Part shown: positions 1 to 11,137 of the stretch, piece after piece
Layout of the letters: every line of letters begins with the position of its first letter
Position numbering within the stretch: the stretch's first letter is position 1
Assembly (NCBI RefSeq): GCF_964340395.1
Contig: NC_135557.1
Span: 4,380,216-4,444,215, forward strand
Direction of reading: 5' to 3'
Origin: Glandiceps talaboti
Taxonomy: Eukaryota; Hemichordata; Enteropneusta; Spengelidae
DNA: 64,000 nt
Notes under the pieces: model-generated
Databases searched by the model: none
The model's input: the letters and a program-made list of their open reading frames with translations, nothing else
Told to the model about the DNA's origin: nothing
Position numbers and translations under genes: made by a program

Positions 1-98
1 AACGTAAGTTAATAACTGTCTTTTTAAGTGATTTTACCTGATATTAATTATTATTACACATTGGAACACTAGAAGTTAGAAACATTTGCTTTACCTGT

Positions 99-113
99 CA
101 CGACTGCAGCGTG
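99..113. other. Conserved near-palindrome box (representative copy)
   Basis: CACGACTGCAGCGTG is a perfect 14-bp palindrome if the single A at 103 is left out (CACG, CTGCAG, CGTG). It is present in nearly every monomer. The exceptions I saw are 2452-2466 (CATGACTG), 5102-5116 (GGAGCG), about 5399 (CGAATGCAG), about 5700 (GCGTTTAG) and about 22981 (GCAACTTG). Its conservation next to more variable sequence makes it a candidate binding site, but no known factor motif was recognised. It also places a PstI site in almost every repeat. Confidence 0.5.
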
Positions 114-205
114 TAGGAACATTAGAATACATTACAATATCAATGAATGCTATATATAAATTGCTAAACTATTTTGTTTAATTCACTTTCATATGGAACA
201 CCCGA

Positions 206-263
206 GATGAATAGCAAGACCCAAGATTAATTACCAAGACCCAAGATGAATAGCAAGACCCAA
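206..263 (+). repeat. Internal 19-20 bp sub-repeat, three copies
   Basis: Copies lie at 206-224 (GATGAATAGCAAGACCCAA), 225-244 (GATTAATTACCAAGACCCAA) and 245-263 (identical to the first), then a degenerate GATGGATGGATG. The shared core is AAGACCCAA. The block recurs in every monomer; its second and third copies carry many class-diagnostic changes (GATCAATT, CACGATG, AAGAAGAATAGG, GATGAACAGG, AGCAAAACCC). The monomer tail therefore probably arose by local triplication before the 295-bp unit was amplified. Confidence 0.9.
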
Positions 264-3200
264 GATGGATGGATGTGTTTACCAATCTCAAGGCAGACGT
301 AAGTTAATAATTGTCTCATAAAGTGATTTTACCTGATATTAATTACTATTACACATTGGAACATTAGAAGTTAGAAACATTTGCTTTACCTATCACGACT
401 GCAGCGTGTAGCACCATTAGAATACATTACAATATAATATTGATAACATAAATTGCTAAACTATTTTGTTTTAATTCACTTTCATATGGAACACCCGAGA
501 TGAATAGCAAGACCCAAGATTAATTACCAAGACCCAAGATGAAAAGGAAGACCCATGATGGATGGCTGTGTTTACCAATCTCAAGGCAAACGTAAGTTAA
601 TAATTGTCTTTTTAAGTGATTTTACCTGATATTAATTATTATTACACATTGGAACATTAGAAGTTAGAAACATTTGCTTTACCTATCACGACTGCAGCGT
701 GTAGGAACATTATAATACATTACAATATCAATGAATGCTATATATAAATTGCTAAACTATTTTGTTTAATTCACTTTCATATGGAACACCCGAGATGAAT
801 AGCAAGACCCAAGATTAATTACCAAGACCCACGATGAAAAGGAAGACCCAAGATGGATGGATGTGTTTACCAATCTCAAGGCAGACGTAAGTTAATAATT
901 GTCTCATAAAGTGATTTTATCTGATATTAATTACTATTACACATTGGAACATTAGAAGTTAGAAACATTTGCTTTACCTATCACGACTGCAGCGTGTAGC
1001 AAAATTAGTATACATTACAATATCAATGAGTGCTATATATAAATTGCTAAACTATTTTGTTTTAATTCACTTTCATATGGAACATCCGAGATGAATAGTA
1101 AGACCCAAGATTAATTACCAAGACCCAAGAAGAATAGGAAGACCCAAGATGGATGGATATGTTTACCAATCTCAAGGCAAACGTAAGTTAATGATTGTCT
1201 TTTTAAGTGATTTTACCTGATATTTATTACTATTACACATTGGAACATTAGAAGTTAGAAACATTTGCTTTACCTCTCACGACTGCAGCGTGTAGGAACA
1301 TTAGAATACATTACAATATCAATGAATGCTATATATAAATTGCTAAACTATTTTGTTTAATTCACTTTCATATGGAACACCCGAGATAATAGCAAGACCC
1401 AAGATTAATTACCAAGACCCAAGATGAATAGCAAGACCCAAGATGGATGAATGTGTTTACCAATCTCAAGGCAGACGTAAGTTAATAATTGTCTCATAAA
1501 GTGATTTTACCTGATATTAATTACTATTACACATTGGAACATTAGAAGTTAGAAACATTTGCTTTACCTATCACGACTGCAGCGTGTAGCAACATTAGAA
1601 TACATTACAATATAATATTGATAACATAAATTGCTAAACTATTTTGTTTTAATTCACTTTCATATGGAACACCCGAGATGAATAGCAAGACCCAAGATTA
1701 ATTACCAAGACCCAAGATGAAAAGGAAGACCCATGATGGATGGCTGTGTTTACCAATCTCAAGGCAAACGTAAGTTAATAACTGTCTTTTTAAGTGATTT
1801 TACCTGATATTAATTATTATTACACATTGGAACACTAGAAGTTAGAAACATTTGCTTTACCTGTCACGACTGCAGCGTGTAGGAACATTATAATACATTA
1901 CAATATCAATGAATGCTATATATAAATTGCTAAACTATTTTGTTTAATTCACTTTCATATGGAACACCCGAGATGAATAGCAAGACCCAAGATTAATTAC
2001 CAAGACCCAAGATGAATAGCAAGACCCAAGATGGATGGATGTGTTTACCAATCTCAAGGCAGACGTAAGTTAATAATTGTCTCATAAAGTGATTTTACCT
2101 GATATTAATTACTATTACACATTGGAACATTAGAAGTTAGAAACATTTGCTTTACCTGTCACGACTGCAGCGTGTAGCAACATTAGAATACATTACAATA
2201 TCATATTGATAACATAAATTGCTAAACTATTTTGTTTTACTTCACTTTCATATGGAACACCCGAGATGAATAGCAAGACCCAAGATTAATTACCAAGACC
2301 CAAGATGAATAGCAAGACCCAAGATGGATGGATATGTTTACCAATCTCAAGGCAAACGTAAGTTAATAATTGTCTCATAAAGTGATTTTACCTGATATTT
2401 ATTACTATTACACATTGGAACATTAGAAGTTAGAAACATTTGCTTTACCTCTCATGACTGCAGCGTGTAGGAACATTAGAATACATTACAATATCAATGA
2501 ATGCTATATATAAATTGCTAAACTATTTTGTTTAATTCACTTTCATATGGAACACCCGAGATGAATAGCAAGACCCAAGATTAATTACCAAGACCCAAGA
2601 TGAATAGCAAGACCCAAGATGGATGGATGTGTTTACCAATCTCAAGGCAGACGTAAGTTAATAATTGTCTCATAAAGTGATTTTACCTGATATTAATTAC
2701 TATTACACATTGGAACATTAGAAGTTAGAAACATTTGCTTTACCTATCACGACTGCAGCGTGTAGCACCATTAGAATACATTACAATATAATATTGATAA
2801 CATAAATTGCTAAACTATTTTGTTTTAATTCACTTTCATATGGAACACCCGAGATGAATAGCAAGACCCAAGATTAATTACCAAGACCCAAGATGAAAAG
2901 GAAGACCCATGATGGATGGCTGTGTTTACCAATCTCAAGGCAAACGTAAGTTAATAATTGTCTTTTTAAGTGATTTTACCTGATATTAATTATTATTACA
3001 CATTGGAACATTAGAAGTTAGAAACATTTGCTTTACCTATCACGACTGCAGCGTGTAGGAACATTATAATACATTACAATATCAATGAATGCTATATATA
3101 AATTGCTAAACTATTTTGTTTAATTCACTTTCATATGGAACACCCGAGATGAATAGCAAGACCCAAGATTAATTACCAAGACCCAAGATGAAAAGGAAGA

Positions 3201-5299
3201 CCCAAGATGGATGGATGTGTTTACCAATCTCAAGGCAGACGTAAGTTAATAATTGTCTCATAAAGTGATTTTATCTGATATTAATTACTATTACACATTG
3301 GAACATTAGAAGTTAGAAACATTTGCTTTACCTATCACGACTGCAGCGTGTAGCAAAATTAGTATACATTACAATATCAATGAGTGCTATATATAAATTG
3401 CTAAACTATTTTGTTTTAATTCACTTTCATATGGAACATCCGAGATGAATAGTAAGACCCAAGATTAATTACCAAGACCCAAGAAGAATAGGAAGACCCA
3501 AGATGGATGGATATGTTTACCAATCTCAAGGCAAACGTAAGTTAATGATTGTCTTTTTAAGTGATTTTACCTGATATTTATTACTATTACACATTGGAAC
3601 ATTAGAAGTTAGAAACATTTGCTTTACCTCTCACGACTGCAGCGTGTAGGAACATTAGAACACATTACAATATCAATGAATGCTATATATAAATTGCTAA
3701 ACTATTTTGTTTAATTCACTTTCATATGGAACACCCGAGATAATAGCAAGACCCAAGATTAATTACCAAGACCCAAGATGAATAGCAAGACCCAAGATGG
3801 ATGAATGTGTTTACCAATCTCAAGGCAGACGTAAGTTAATAATTGTCTCATAAAGTGATTTTACCTGATATTAATTACTATTACACATTGGAACATTAGA
3901 AGTTAGAAACATTTGCTTTACCTATCACGACTGCAGCGTGTAGGAACATTAGAATACATTACAATATCATATTGATAACATAAATTGCTAAACTATTTTG
4001 TTTTAATTCACTTTCATATGGAACATCCGAGATGAATAGTAAGACCCAAGATTAATTACCAAGACCCAAGAAGAATAGGAAGACCCAAGATGGATGGATA
4101 TGTTTACCAATCTCAAGGCAAACGTAAGTTAATGATTGTCTTTTTAAGTGATTTTACCTGATATTTATTACTATTACACATTGGAACATTAGAAGTTAGA
4201 AACATTTGCTTTACCTCTCACGACTGCAGCGTGTAGGAACATTAGAATACATTACAATATCAATGAATGCTATATATAAATTGCTAAACTATTTTGTTTA
4301 ATTCACTTTCATATGGAACACCCGAGATAATAGCAAGACCCAAGATTAATTACCAAGACCCAAGATGAATAGCAAGACCCAAGATGGATGAATGTGTTTA
4401 CCAATCTCAAGGCAGACGTAAGTTAATAATTGTCTCATAAAGTGATTTTACCTGATATTAATTACTATTACACATTGGAACATTAGAAGTTAGAAACATT
4501 TGCTTTACCTATCACGACTGCAGCGTGTAGGAACATTAGAATACATTACAATATCATATTGATAACATAAATTGCTAAACTATTTTGTTTTAATTCACTT
4601 TCATATGGAACACCCGAGATGAATAGCAAGACCCAAGATTAATTACCAAGACCCAAGATGAAAAGGAAGACCCATGATGGATGGATGTGTTTACCAATCT
4701 CAAGGCAAACGTAAGTTAATAACTGTCTTTTTAAGTGATTTTACCTGATATTAATTATTATTACACATTGGAACATTAGAAGTTAGAAACATTTGCTTTA
4801 CCTATCACGACTGCAGCGTGTAGGAACATTATAATACATTACAATATCAATGAATGCTATATATAAATTGCTAAACTATTTTGTTTAATTCTCTTTCATA
4901 TGGAACACCCGAGATGAATAGCAAGACCCAAGATTAATTACCAAGACCCAAGATGAATAGCAAGACCCAAGATGGATGGATGTGTTTACCAATCTCAAGG
5001 CAGACGTAAGTTAATAATTGTCTCATAAAGTGATTTTACCTGATATTAATTACTATTACACATTGGAACATTAGAAGTTAAAAACATTTGCTTTACCTAT
5101 CACGACTGGAGCGTGTAGCAAAATTAGTATACATTACAATATCAATGAGTGCTATATATAAATTGCTAAACTATTTTGTTTTAATTCACTTTCATATGGA
5201 ACACCCGAGATGAATAGCAAGACCCAAGATTAATTACCAAGACCCACGATGAATAGCAAGACCCAAGATGGATGGATATGTGTACCAATCTCAAGGCAA

Positions 5300-7656
5300 A
5301 CGTAAGTTAATAACTGTCTTTTTAATTTATTTTACCTGATAGTAATTACTATTACGCATTGGAACATTAGAAGTTAGAAACATTTGCTTTACCTATCACG
5401 AATGCAGCGTGTAGGAACATTAGAATACATTACAATATCAATGAATGCTATATATAAATTGCTAAACTATTTTGTTTAATTCACTTTCATATGGAACACC
5501 CGAGATGAATAGCAAGACCCAAGATTAATTACCAAGACCCAAGATGAATAGCAAGATCCAAGATGGATGGATATGTGTACCAATCTCAAGGCAAACGTAA
5601 GTTAATAATTGTCTCATAAAGTGATTTTACCTGATATTAATTACTATTACACATTGGAACATTAGAATTTAGAAACATTTGCTTTACCTGTCACGACTGC
5701 AGCGTTTAGCAACATTAGAATACATTACAATATCATATTGATAACATAAATTGCTAAACTATTTTGTTTTAATTCACTTTCATATGGAACACCCGAGATG
5801 AATAGCAAGACCGAAGATTAATTACCAAGACCCAAGGAGAATAGGAAGACCCAAGATGGATGGATATGTTTACCAATCTCAAGGCAAACGTAAGTTAATA
5901 ACTGTCTTTTTAAGTGATTTTACCTGATATTAATTACTATTACACATTGGAACATTAGAAGTTAAAAACATTTGCTTTACCTATCACGACTGCAGCGTGT
6001 AGCAAAATTAGTATACATTACAATATGAATGAGTGCTATATATAAATTGCTAAACTATTTTGTTTTAATTCACTTTCATATGGAACATCCGAGATGAATA
6101 GCAAGACCCAAGATTAATTACCAAGACCCAAGATGAACAGGAAGACCCATGATGGATGGATGTGTTTACCAATCTCAAGGCAAACGTAAGTTAATAACTG
6201 TCTTTTTAAGTGATTTTACCTGATATTAATTACTATTACACATTGGAAAATTAGAAGTTAGAAACATTTGCTTTACCTATCACGACTGCAGCGTGTAGCA
6301 ACATTAGAATACATTACAATATCATATTGATAACATAAATTGCTAAACTATTTTGTTTTAATTCACTTTCATATGGAACACCCGAGATGAATAGCAAGAC
6401 CCAAGATTAATTACCAAGACCCAAGAAGAATAGGAAGACCCAAGATGGATGGATATGTTTACCAATCTCAAGGCAAACGTAAGTTAATGATTGTCTTTTT
6501 AAGTGATTTTACCTTATATTTATTACTATTACTCATTGGAACATTAGAAGTTAGAAACATTTGCTTTACCTCTCACGACTGCAGCGTGTAGCAACATTAG
6601 AATACATTACAATATCAATGAATGCTATATATAAATTGCTAAACTATTTTGTTTAATTCACTTTCATATGGAACACCCGAGATGAATAGCAAGACCCAAG
6701 ATTAATTACCAAGACCCAAGATGAATAGCAAAACCCAAGATGGATGGATGTGTTTACCAATCTCAAGGCAGACGTAAGTTAATAATTGTCTCATAAAGTG
6801 ATTTTACCTGATATTAATTACTATTACACATTGGAACATTAGAAGTTAGAAACATTTGCTTTACCTATCACGACTGCAGCGTGTAGTAAAATTAGTATAC
6901 ATTACAATATCAATGAGTGCTATATATAAATTGCTAAACTATTTTGTTTTAATTCACTTTCATATGGAACACCCGAGATGAATAGCAAGACCCAAGATCA
7001 ATTACCAAGACCCACGATGAATAGCAAGACCCAAGATGGATGGATATGTGTACCAATCTCAAGGCAAACGTAAGTTAATAATTGTCTCATAAAGTGATTT
7101 TACCTGATATTAATTACTATTACACATTGGAACATTAGAAGTTAAAAACATTTACTTTACCTATCACGACTGCAGCGTGTAGCAAAATTAGTATACATTA
7201 CAATATCAATGAGTGCTATATATAAATTGGTAAACTATTTTGTTTTAATTCACTTTCATATGGAACACCCGAGATGAATAGCAAGACCCAAGATTAATTA
7301 CCAAGACCAACGATGAATAGCAAGACCCAAGATGGATGGATATGTGTACCAATCTCAAGGCAAACGTAAGTTAATAATTGTCTCATAAAGTGATTTTACC
7401 TGATATTAATTACTATTACACATTGGAACATTAGAAGTTAGAAACATTTGCTTTACCTGTCACGACTGCAGCGTGTAGCAACATTAGAATACATTACAAT
7501 ATCATATTGATAACATAAATTGCTAAACTATTTTGTTTTAATTCACTTTCATATGGAACACCCGAGATGAATAGCAAGACCGAAGATTAAGTACCAAGAC
7601 CCAAGGAGAATAGGAAGACCCAAGATGGATGGATATGTTTACCAATCTCAAGGCAA
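5300..7656 (+). repeat. Transitional block: A-like, D, C/F hybrid, G, H, B, C', D
   Basis: Starts are 5300, 5595, 5888, 6184, 6477, 6772, 7068 and 7364. The GGCAG/GGCAA alternation stops here and the A-H classes appear. Several copies have private changes: AATTTATTTTACCTGATAG at 5300, GCGTTTAGC at 5595, TTGGTAAAC at 7068. The 5888 monomer has a C-like front (GTTAAAAAC, TAGCAAAATTAG) and an F-like tail (AACATCC, GATGAACAGG). Confidence 0.75.
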
Positions 7657-8540
7657 ACGTAAGTTAATAACTGTCTTTTTAAGTTATTTTACCTGATATT
7701 AATTACTATTACACATTGGAACATTAGAAGTTAGAAACATTTGCTTTACCTATCACGACTGCAGCGTGTAGGAACATTAGAATACATTACAATATCAATG
7801 AATGCTATATATAAATTGCTAAACTATTTTGTTTAATTCACTTTCATATGGAACACCCGAGATGAATAGCAAGACCCAAGATTAATTACCAAGACCCAAG
7901 ATGAATAGCAAGATCCAAGATGGATGGATGTGTTTACCAATCTCAAGGCAGACGTAAGTTAATAATTGTCTCATAAAGTGATTTTACCGGATATTAATTA
8001 CTATTACACATTGGAACATTAGAAGTTAGAAACATTTGCTTTACCTATCACGACTGCAGCGTGTAGTAAAATTAGTATACATTACAATATCAATGAGTGC
8101 TATATATAAATTGCTAAACTATTTTGTTTTAATTCACTTTCATATGGAACACCCGAGATGAATAGCAAGACCCAAGATCAATTACCAAGACCCACGATGA
8201 ATAGCAAGACCCAAGATGGATGGATATGTGTACCAATCTCAAGGCAAACGTAAGTTAATAATTGTCTCATAAAGTGATTTTACCTGATATTAATTACTAT
8301 TACACATTGGAACATTAGAAGTTAGAAACATTTGCTTTACCTGTCACGACTGCAGCGTGTAGCAACATTAGAATACATTACAATATCATATTGATAACAT
8401 AAATTGCTAAACTATTTTGTTTTAATTCACTTTCATATGGAACACCCGAGATGAATAGCAAGACCGAAGATTAAGTACCAAGACCCAAGGAGAATAGGAA
8501 GACCCAAGATGGATGGATATGTTTACCAATCTCAAGGCAA
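7657..8540 (+). repeat. Block A-B-D upstream of the insertion
   Basis: Starts are 7657, 7952 and 8248. The two D monomers at 7364 and 8248 share GATTAAGTACC, also found in the D at 12866. The B-D pair at 7952-8540 matches the pair at 12570-13158, which sits in the same position relative to the uninterrupted sister monomer at 13159. Confidence 0.8.
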
Positions 8541-8584
8541 ACGTAAGTTAATAACTGTCTTTTTAAGTTGTTTTACCTGATATT

Positions 8585-8593
8585 AATTACTAT
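8585..8593. repeat. Target-site duplication, left copy
   Basis: AATTACTAT immediately before the retroposon's 3' (GATT-repeat) end. It is identical to 11138-11146 on the other side. The bases flanking the match differ (T on the left, A on the right), so the duplication is 9 bp. Confidence 0.9.
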
Positions 8594-8663
8594 CAATCAA
8601 TCAATCGATGCAATTTATATAGCGCCAATTCCACTATGACAAGAGTTCAAAGGCGCTGTACAG
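8594..8663 (-). other. Retroposon 3' UTR with stem and microsatellite tail
   Basis: The 70 bases after the TGA stop (8664-8666). AGCGCC (8621-8626) and GGCGCT (8652-8657) are inverted repeats separated by 25 bases and could form a hairpin in the element RNA. They are followed by TATATAAATTGCATC and about three GATT units. In CR1/L2-group elements the 3' end is the region recognised by the reverse transcriptase. That role here is inferred from the family. Confidence 0.75.
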
Positions 8664-11137
8664 TCAAAATGTTTTAGAAAACAGGTAAGTCTTTAAGTGT
8701 TTTTTAAATGTGCTAATTGTAACTTGTTCGCGAATTTCAATTGGTAGTTCATTCCACAGACGAGGCGCAGCAGAAGAAAACGATCTTCCTCCATAAGATT
8801 CCAGCTTGTACTTAGGTACATATAGGAGATGTTTATTTGTTGATCGCAGTGTTCTCGTAGCTGTTTTCCAGTGAAGAAGGTCTGATAAGTATCTTGGAGC
8901 GAGTCCATTGAGGGACTTGTATGTCATGAGCAAAAGTTTGAACTTTATTCTGTCCTGAACTGGTAGCCAGTGTAGTTCCTTTAGGAGTGGTGTTACATGA
9001 TCATATTTCCTGGCTCGCATGATGATTTTTGCTGCAGCGTTTTGAACATGTTGGAGTGGTTTGATATGATCGTTGGGTAAGCCATAGAGTAGGGCATTAC
9101 CATTGTCAAGTTTGCTTGATATTAATGCCTGGACGAGTTTCTGACAAGTAGATTTGGAGAGGTAGGGACGGATATAGCCAATTTTCCTGAGATAATGGTA
9201 GATTGATTGACATGTTGTGGATATGTGCTTTTTTAACGTGTGATGAGAATCGAAAGTTACACCAATATTACGAGCTGTTTCTGCTGGTTGAATTGTACTT
9301 TCGCCAATATGAATGTTATTAATAGTTGGACTTTGAGGTCGACTGATTTTCGATGTAATGAGTAAGACTTCAGTTTTGTCGTCGTTGAGTTTGAGCTTAT
9401 TCTTGGTCATCCACGTCTTGATGTCATTAGCAGCAGCTTCCGTGTTTCTAACCGATAGAGAGATGTCTGATGGAGTAAGAGCATTGTAGAGTTGACTGTC
9501 ATCTGCGTATAGGTGGAAGTTAAGATTATGCTGCCGAATTAACTGACCAAGTGGGGAGATGTAAATGCAAAAGAGTAGAGGACCAAGTACCGAGCCCTGT
9601 GGAACACCTGATTGAAGAAGAGTTGGGGTAGAGACAGTATCCTTAATTAGAACAGATTGCTGACGATTGGAGAGGTATGATGCAAACCAGTTCAGGGGGG
9701 TACCTTTGATGCCGATGTCAGATAATCGTGATAGTAGGATATCATGGTCGATAGTGTCAAAGGCCGCCGATAGATCGAGGAGGACAAGCAAAACACTCTT
9801 GCCGGCATCAAGTGAAGTGCAGATATCATCATGGACTTTGAGTAACGCTGTTTCGGTGCTGTGGTATTTTCTATAAGCGGACTGGAATTGTTCACACAAG
9901 GCATTGTCTGAGAGGTATGCATTTAACTGTGCTGCGACAACCTTTTCAAGTATCTTGGAGAAGAATGGTAAATTAGATACTGGACGGTAGTTTTTCAAGT
10001 TATTACAATCAAGCGATGATTTCTTCAGTAATGGTGTGACGACAGCCGATTTGAATGAATCAGGAACAATGCCTTGCTGGAGAGAAGAATTTATGATTTC
10101 TGTAAGAATCGGTACCAGTTCTGTGATACATTTCTTGAACAAAGATGTTGGGATAGGATCAATACTGCAGGACTTAGACGGCGATTTGGTTATGATCTTG
10201 TGTACATGATCTGGGCTGAAAAGTTGGAATTCGTTGAATGTGGAGGTTGCATTGGTCGTGATGTTAAATGTAGCCCGGGTTTCACCAAAATCAAATGAAT
10301 TCAAGTTACGGCGTATATCTGCAATTTTGTCGATAAAGTAAGCACTAAATTGTTCAGCGAGTTCTTGTGGTGAGTCATGACTCGGTAGACTACTGTTATG
10401 CTTTGAAGATCCTGAAAGTGTGGAAAAGATTTTGAACAGAGCTTTTTGGTCATTGCTGTTGTCTTCCACTAGTGAAGTATAGTATGATTTTTTGGATTGA
10501 CGAATGAGTTGTCCTACTTTGCGACTTTCTTCAATGTAGATCTGGTGATGGACTTCAAGTTTTGTTTTACGCCATTTCTGTTCAGCATGTCTTCTTCGCT
10601 TTTTTGCATCATTGATGTCCGTGGTGTACCATTTTGTGTTCGGACGAATGACAATAGTGCGACTCTTTAGGGGAGCATATTTATCCAGGAGATTGGACAG
10701 ATAGGAGTTAAAGGTCGTGACCACTGTTTCTACATCTGTTTGTTGTATGGATAAGTCAGGCATTAATTTCAGATCTTCTATGAACTCATTTACAGGGAGG
10801 GACTTCAAGTGCCGATAAACTATTTGACGTCGAAGTAAAGGTGGTTTTTGGAATACCATTCTCGCATGTACCGGAAAGTGATCTGATATCTGTACACTAT
10901 CAACCATTGTAGAATTGATGTTTGCAGTAGAGTTTGACAGGATGACGTCCAATGTATGACCTTTGACATGGGTCGGATAGTCTATCCATTGTTTCAGGCC
11001 AATTCCATCCATAAGATCTTTGAACTTACGAGTATTTGAGTCATTGATGTTTTCAAGGTGTAAATTGATGTCACCAGCAATGTACAGATGACCAGTGAAT
11101 GCAGCATAACTTTCCAGCATAGAACAAAACTCCTGTA
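8594..11137 (-). mobile_element. 5'-truncated CR1/L2-type non-LTR retrotransposon
   Basis: This is the only non-satellite sequence in the window, 2,544 bp on the minus strand. Its 3' end (low coordinates) is a short GATT-type microsatellite tail instead of poly-A, after a GCGCTATATAAATTGCATC stretch. Its 5' end is cut inside the endonuclease domain. There are no terminal repeats and it is flanked by a 9-bp target-site duplication. The encoded protein (EN end, RT, CR1/L2-like C-terminal region, no RNase H) places it in the broad CR1/L2/Rex1 group. I cannot decide the exact clade by eye. Loss of the 5' end, with its promoter and ORF1, means it cannot move on its own. Confidence 0.93.

Larger units (their letters stand above)
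2..296 (+). repeat. Representative satellite monomer
   Basis: Reference copy of 295 bp. It begins ACGTAAGTT. The near-palindrome CACGACTGCAGCGTG is at 99-113, a TATA-like TATATATAAA at 151-160, a CATATG at 190-195, and the three tail sub-repeats at 206-263, followed by GATGGATGGATG and CAATCTCAAGGCAG. Later monomers share this order and differ mostly by single bases and short indels. About half of them replace the TATATATAAA block by TATTGATAACATAAA, which is 3 bp shorter overall. Confidence 0.95.
1..5299 (+). repeat. Dimeric higher-order section (18 monomers)
   Basis: Monomers alternate strictly. Odd ones have GTTTAATTC and end GGCAG; even ones have GTTTTAATTC and end GGCAA, giving a dimer of about 589 bp. 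On top of this, the monomer with ATTATTATTAC and GGAACACTAG recurs at 2 and 1768 (offset 1766, six monomers). The run from 297 (TAGCACC, ATGGATGGCTG) recurs from 2651 (offset 2354, eight monomers). Changes such as GAGATAATAGC and GATGAAAAGG are confined to this section. It is more diverged than the rest and looks like an older or edge-proximal organisation. Confidence 0.85.
1..8593 (+). repeat. Satellite array, left arm
   Basis: Head-to-tail tandem array of 293-296 bp AT-rich monomers, each opening with ACGTAAGTT. Starts were counted at 2, 297, 590, 885, 1181, 1475, 1768 and onward to 8541. Stop codons are frequent in all frames; for example the ATGAATAGC frame closes within a few codons at GATTAA. 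No open frame of useful length exists, so the array is non-coding. Position 1 is already inside a repeat, so the array continues to the left. The strand given is the reading direction of the sequence, not a known direction of transcription. The family is not one I recognise. Confidence 0.98.

Noticed and set aside
99-113. CENP-B box
   Set aside because: The conserved near-palindrome does not match the TTCG...CGGGA core of that box. It is kept only as an unnamed conserved site.
151-160. Active promoter at TATATATAAA
   Set aside because: A TATA-like string is expected often in such AT-rich DNA, and nothing else in the monomer supports a promoter. It is mentioned only as a testable observation.
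1-8593. Tandem 5S rRNA, snRNA or histone gene cluster
   Set aside because: The unit length would allow a small RNA gene, but I saw no 5S internal control region, snRNA core or long open frame in the monomer.
8594-8606. Independent microsatellite in the array
   Set aside because: The CAAT/GATT units sit exactly at the retroposon 3' end next to the target duplication, so they are the element's tail.
8693-8908. Small minus-strand open frame
   Set aside because: It overlaps the long retroposon frame in another reading frame and shows no recognisable domain. It is a shadow.
9667-9876. Small plus-strand open frame
   Set aside because: It lies antisense within the reverse transcriptase coding region and has no independent support.
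9692-9922. Small minus-strand open frame
   Set aside because: A different frame of the reverse transcriptase region with no domain. It is a shadow.
10074-10298. Small plus-strand open frame
   Set aside because: Antisense to the retroposon frame, with no similarity to any family that I recognise.
8594-11137. Complete autonomous retrotransposon
   Set aside because: The 5' region, including any promoter, ORF1 and the N-terminal endonuclease, is missing, and the frame begins inside the endonuclease domain.
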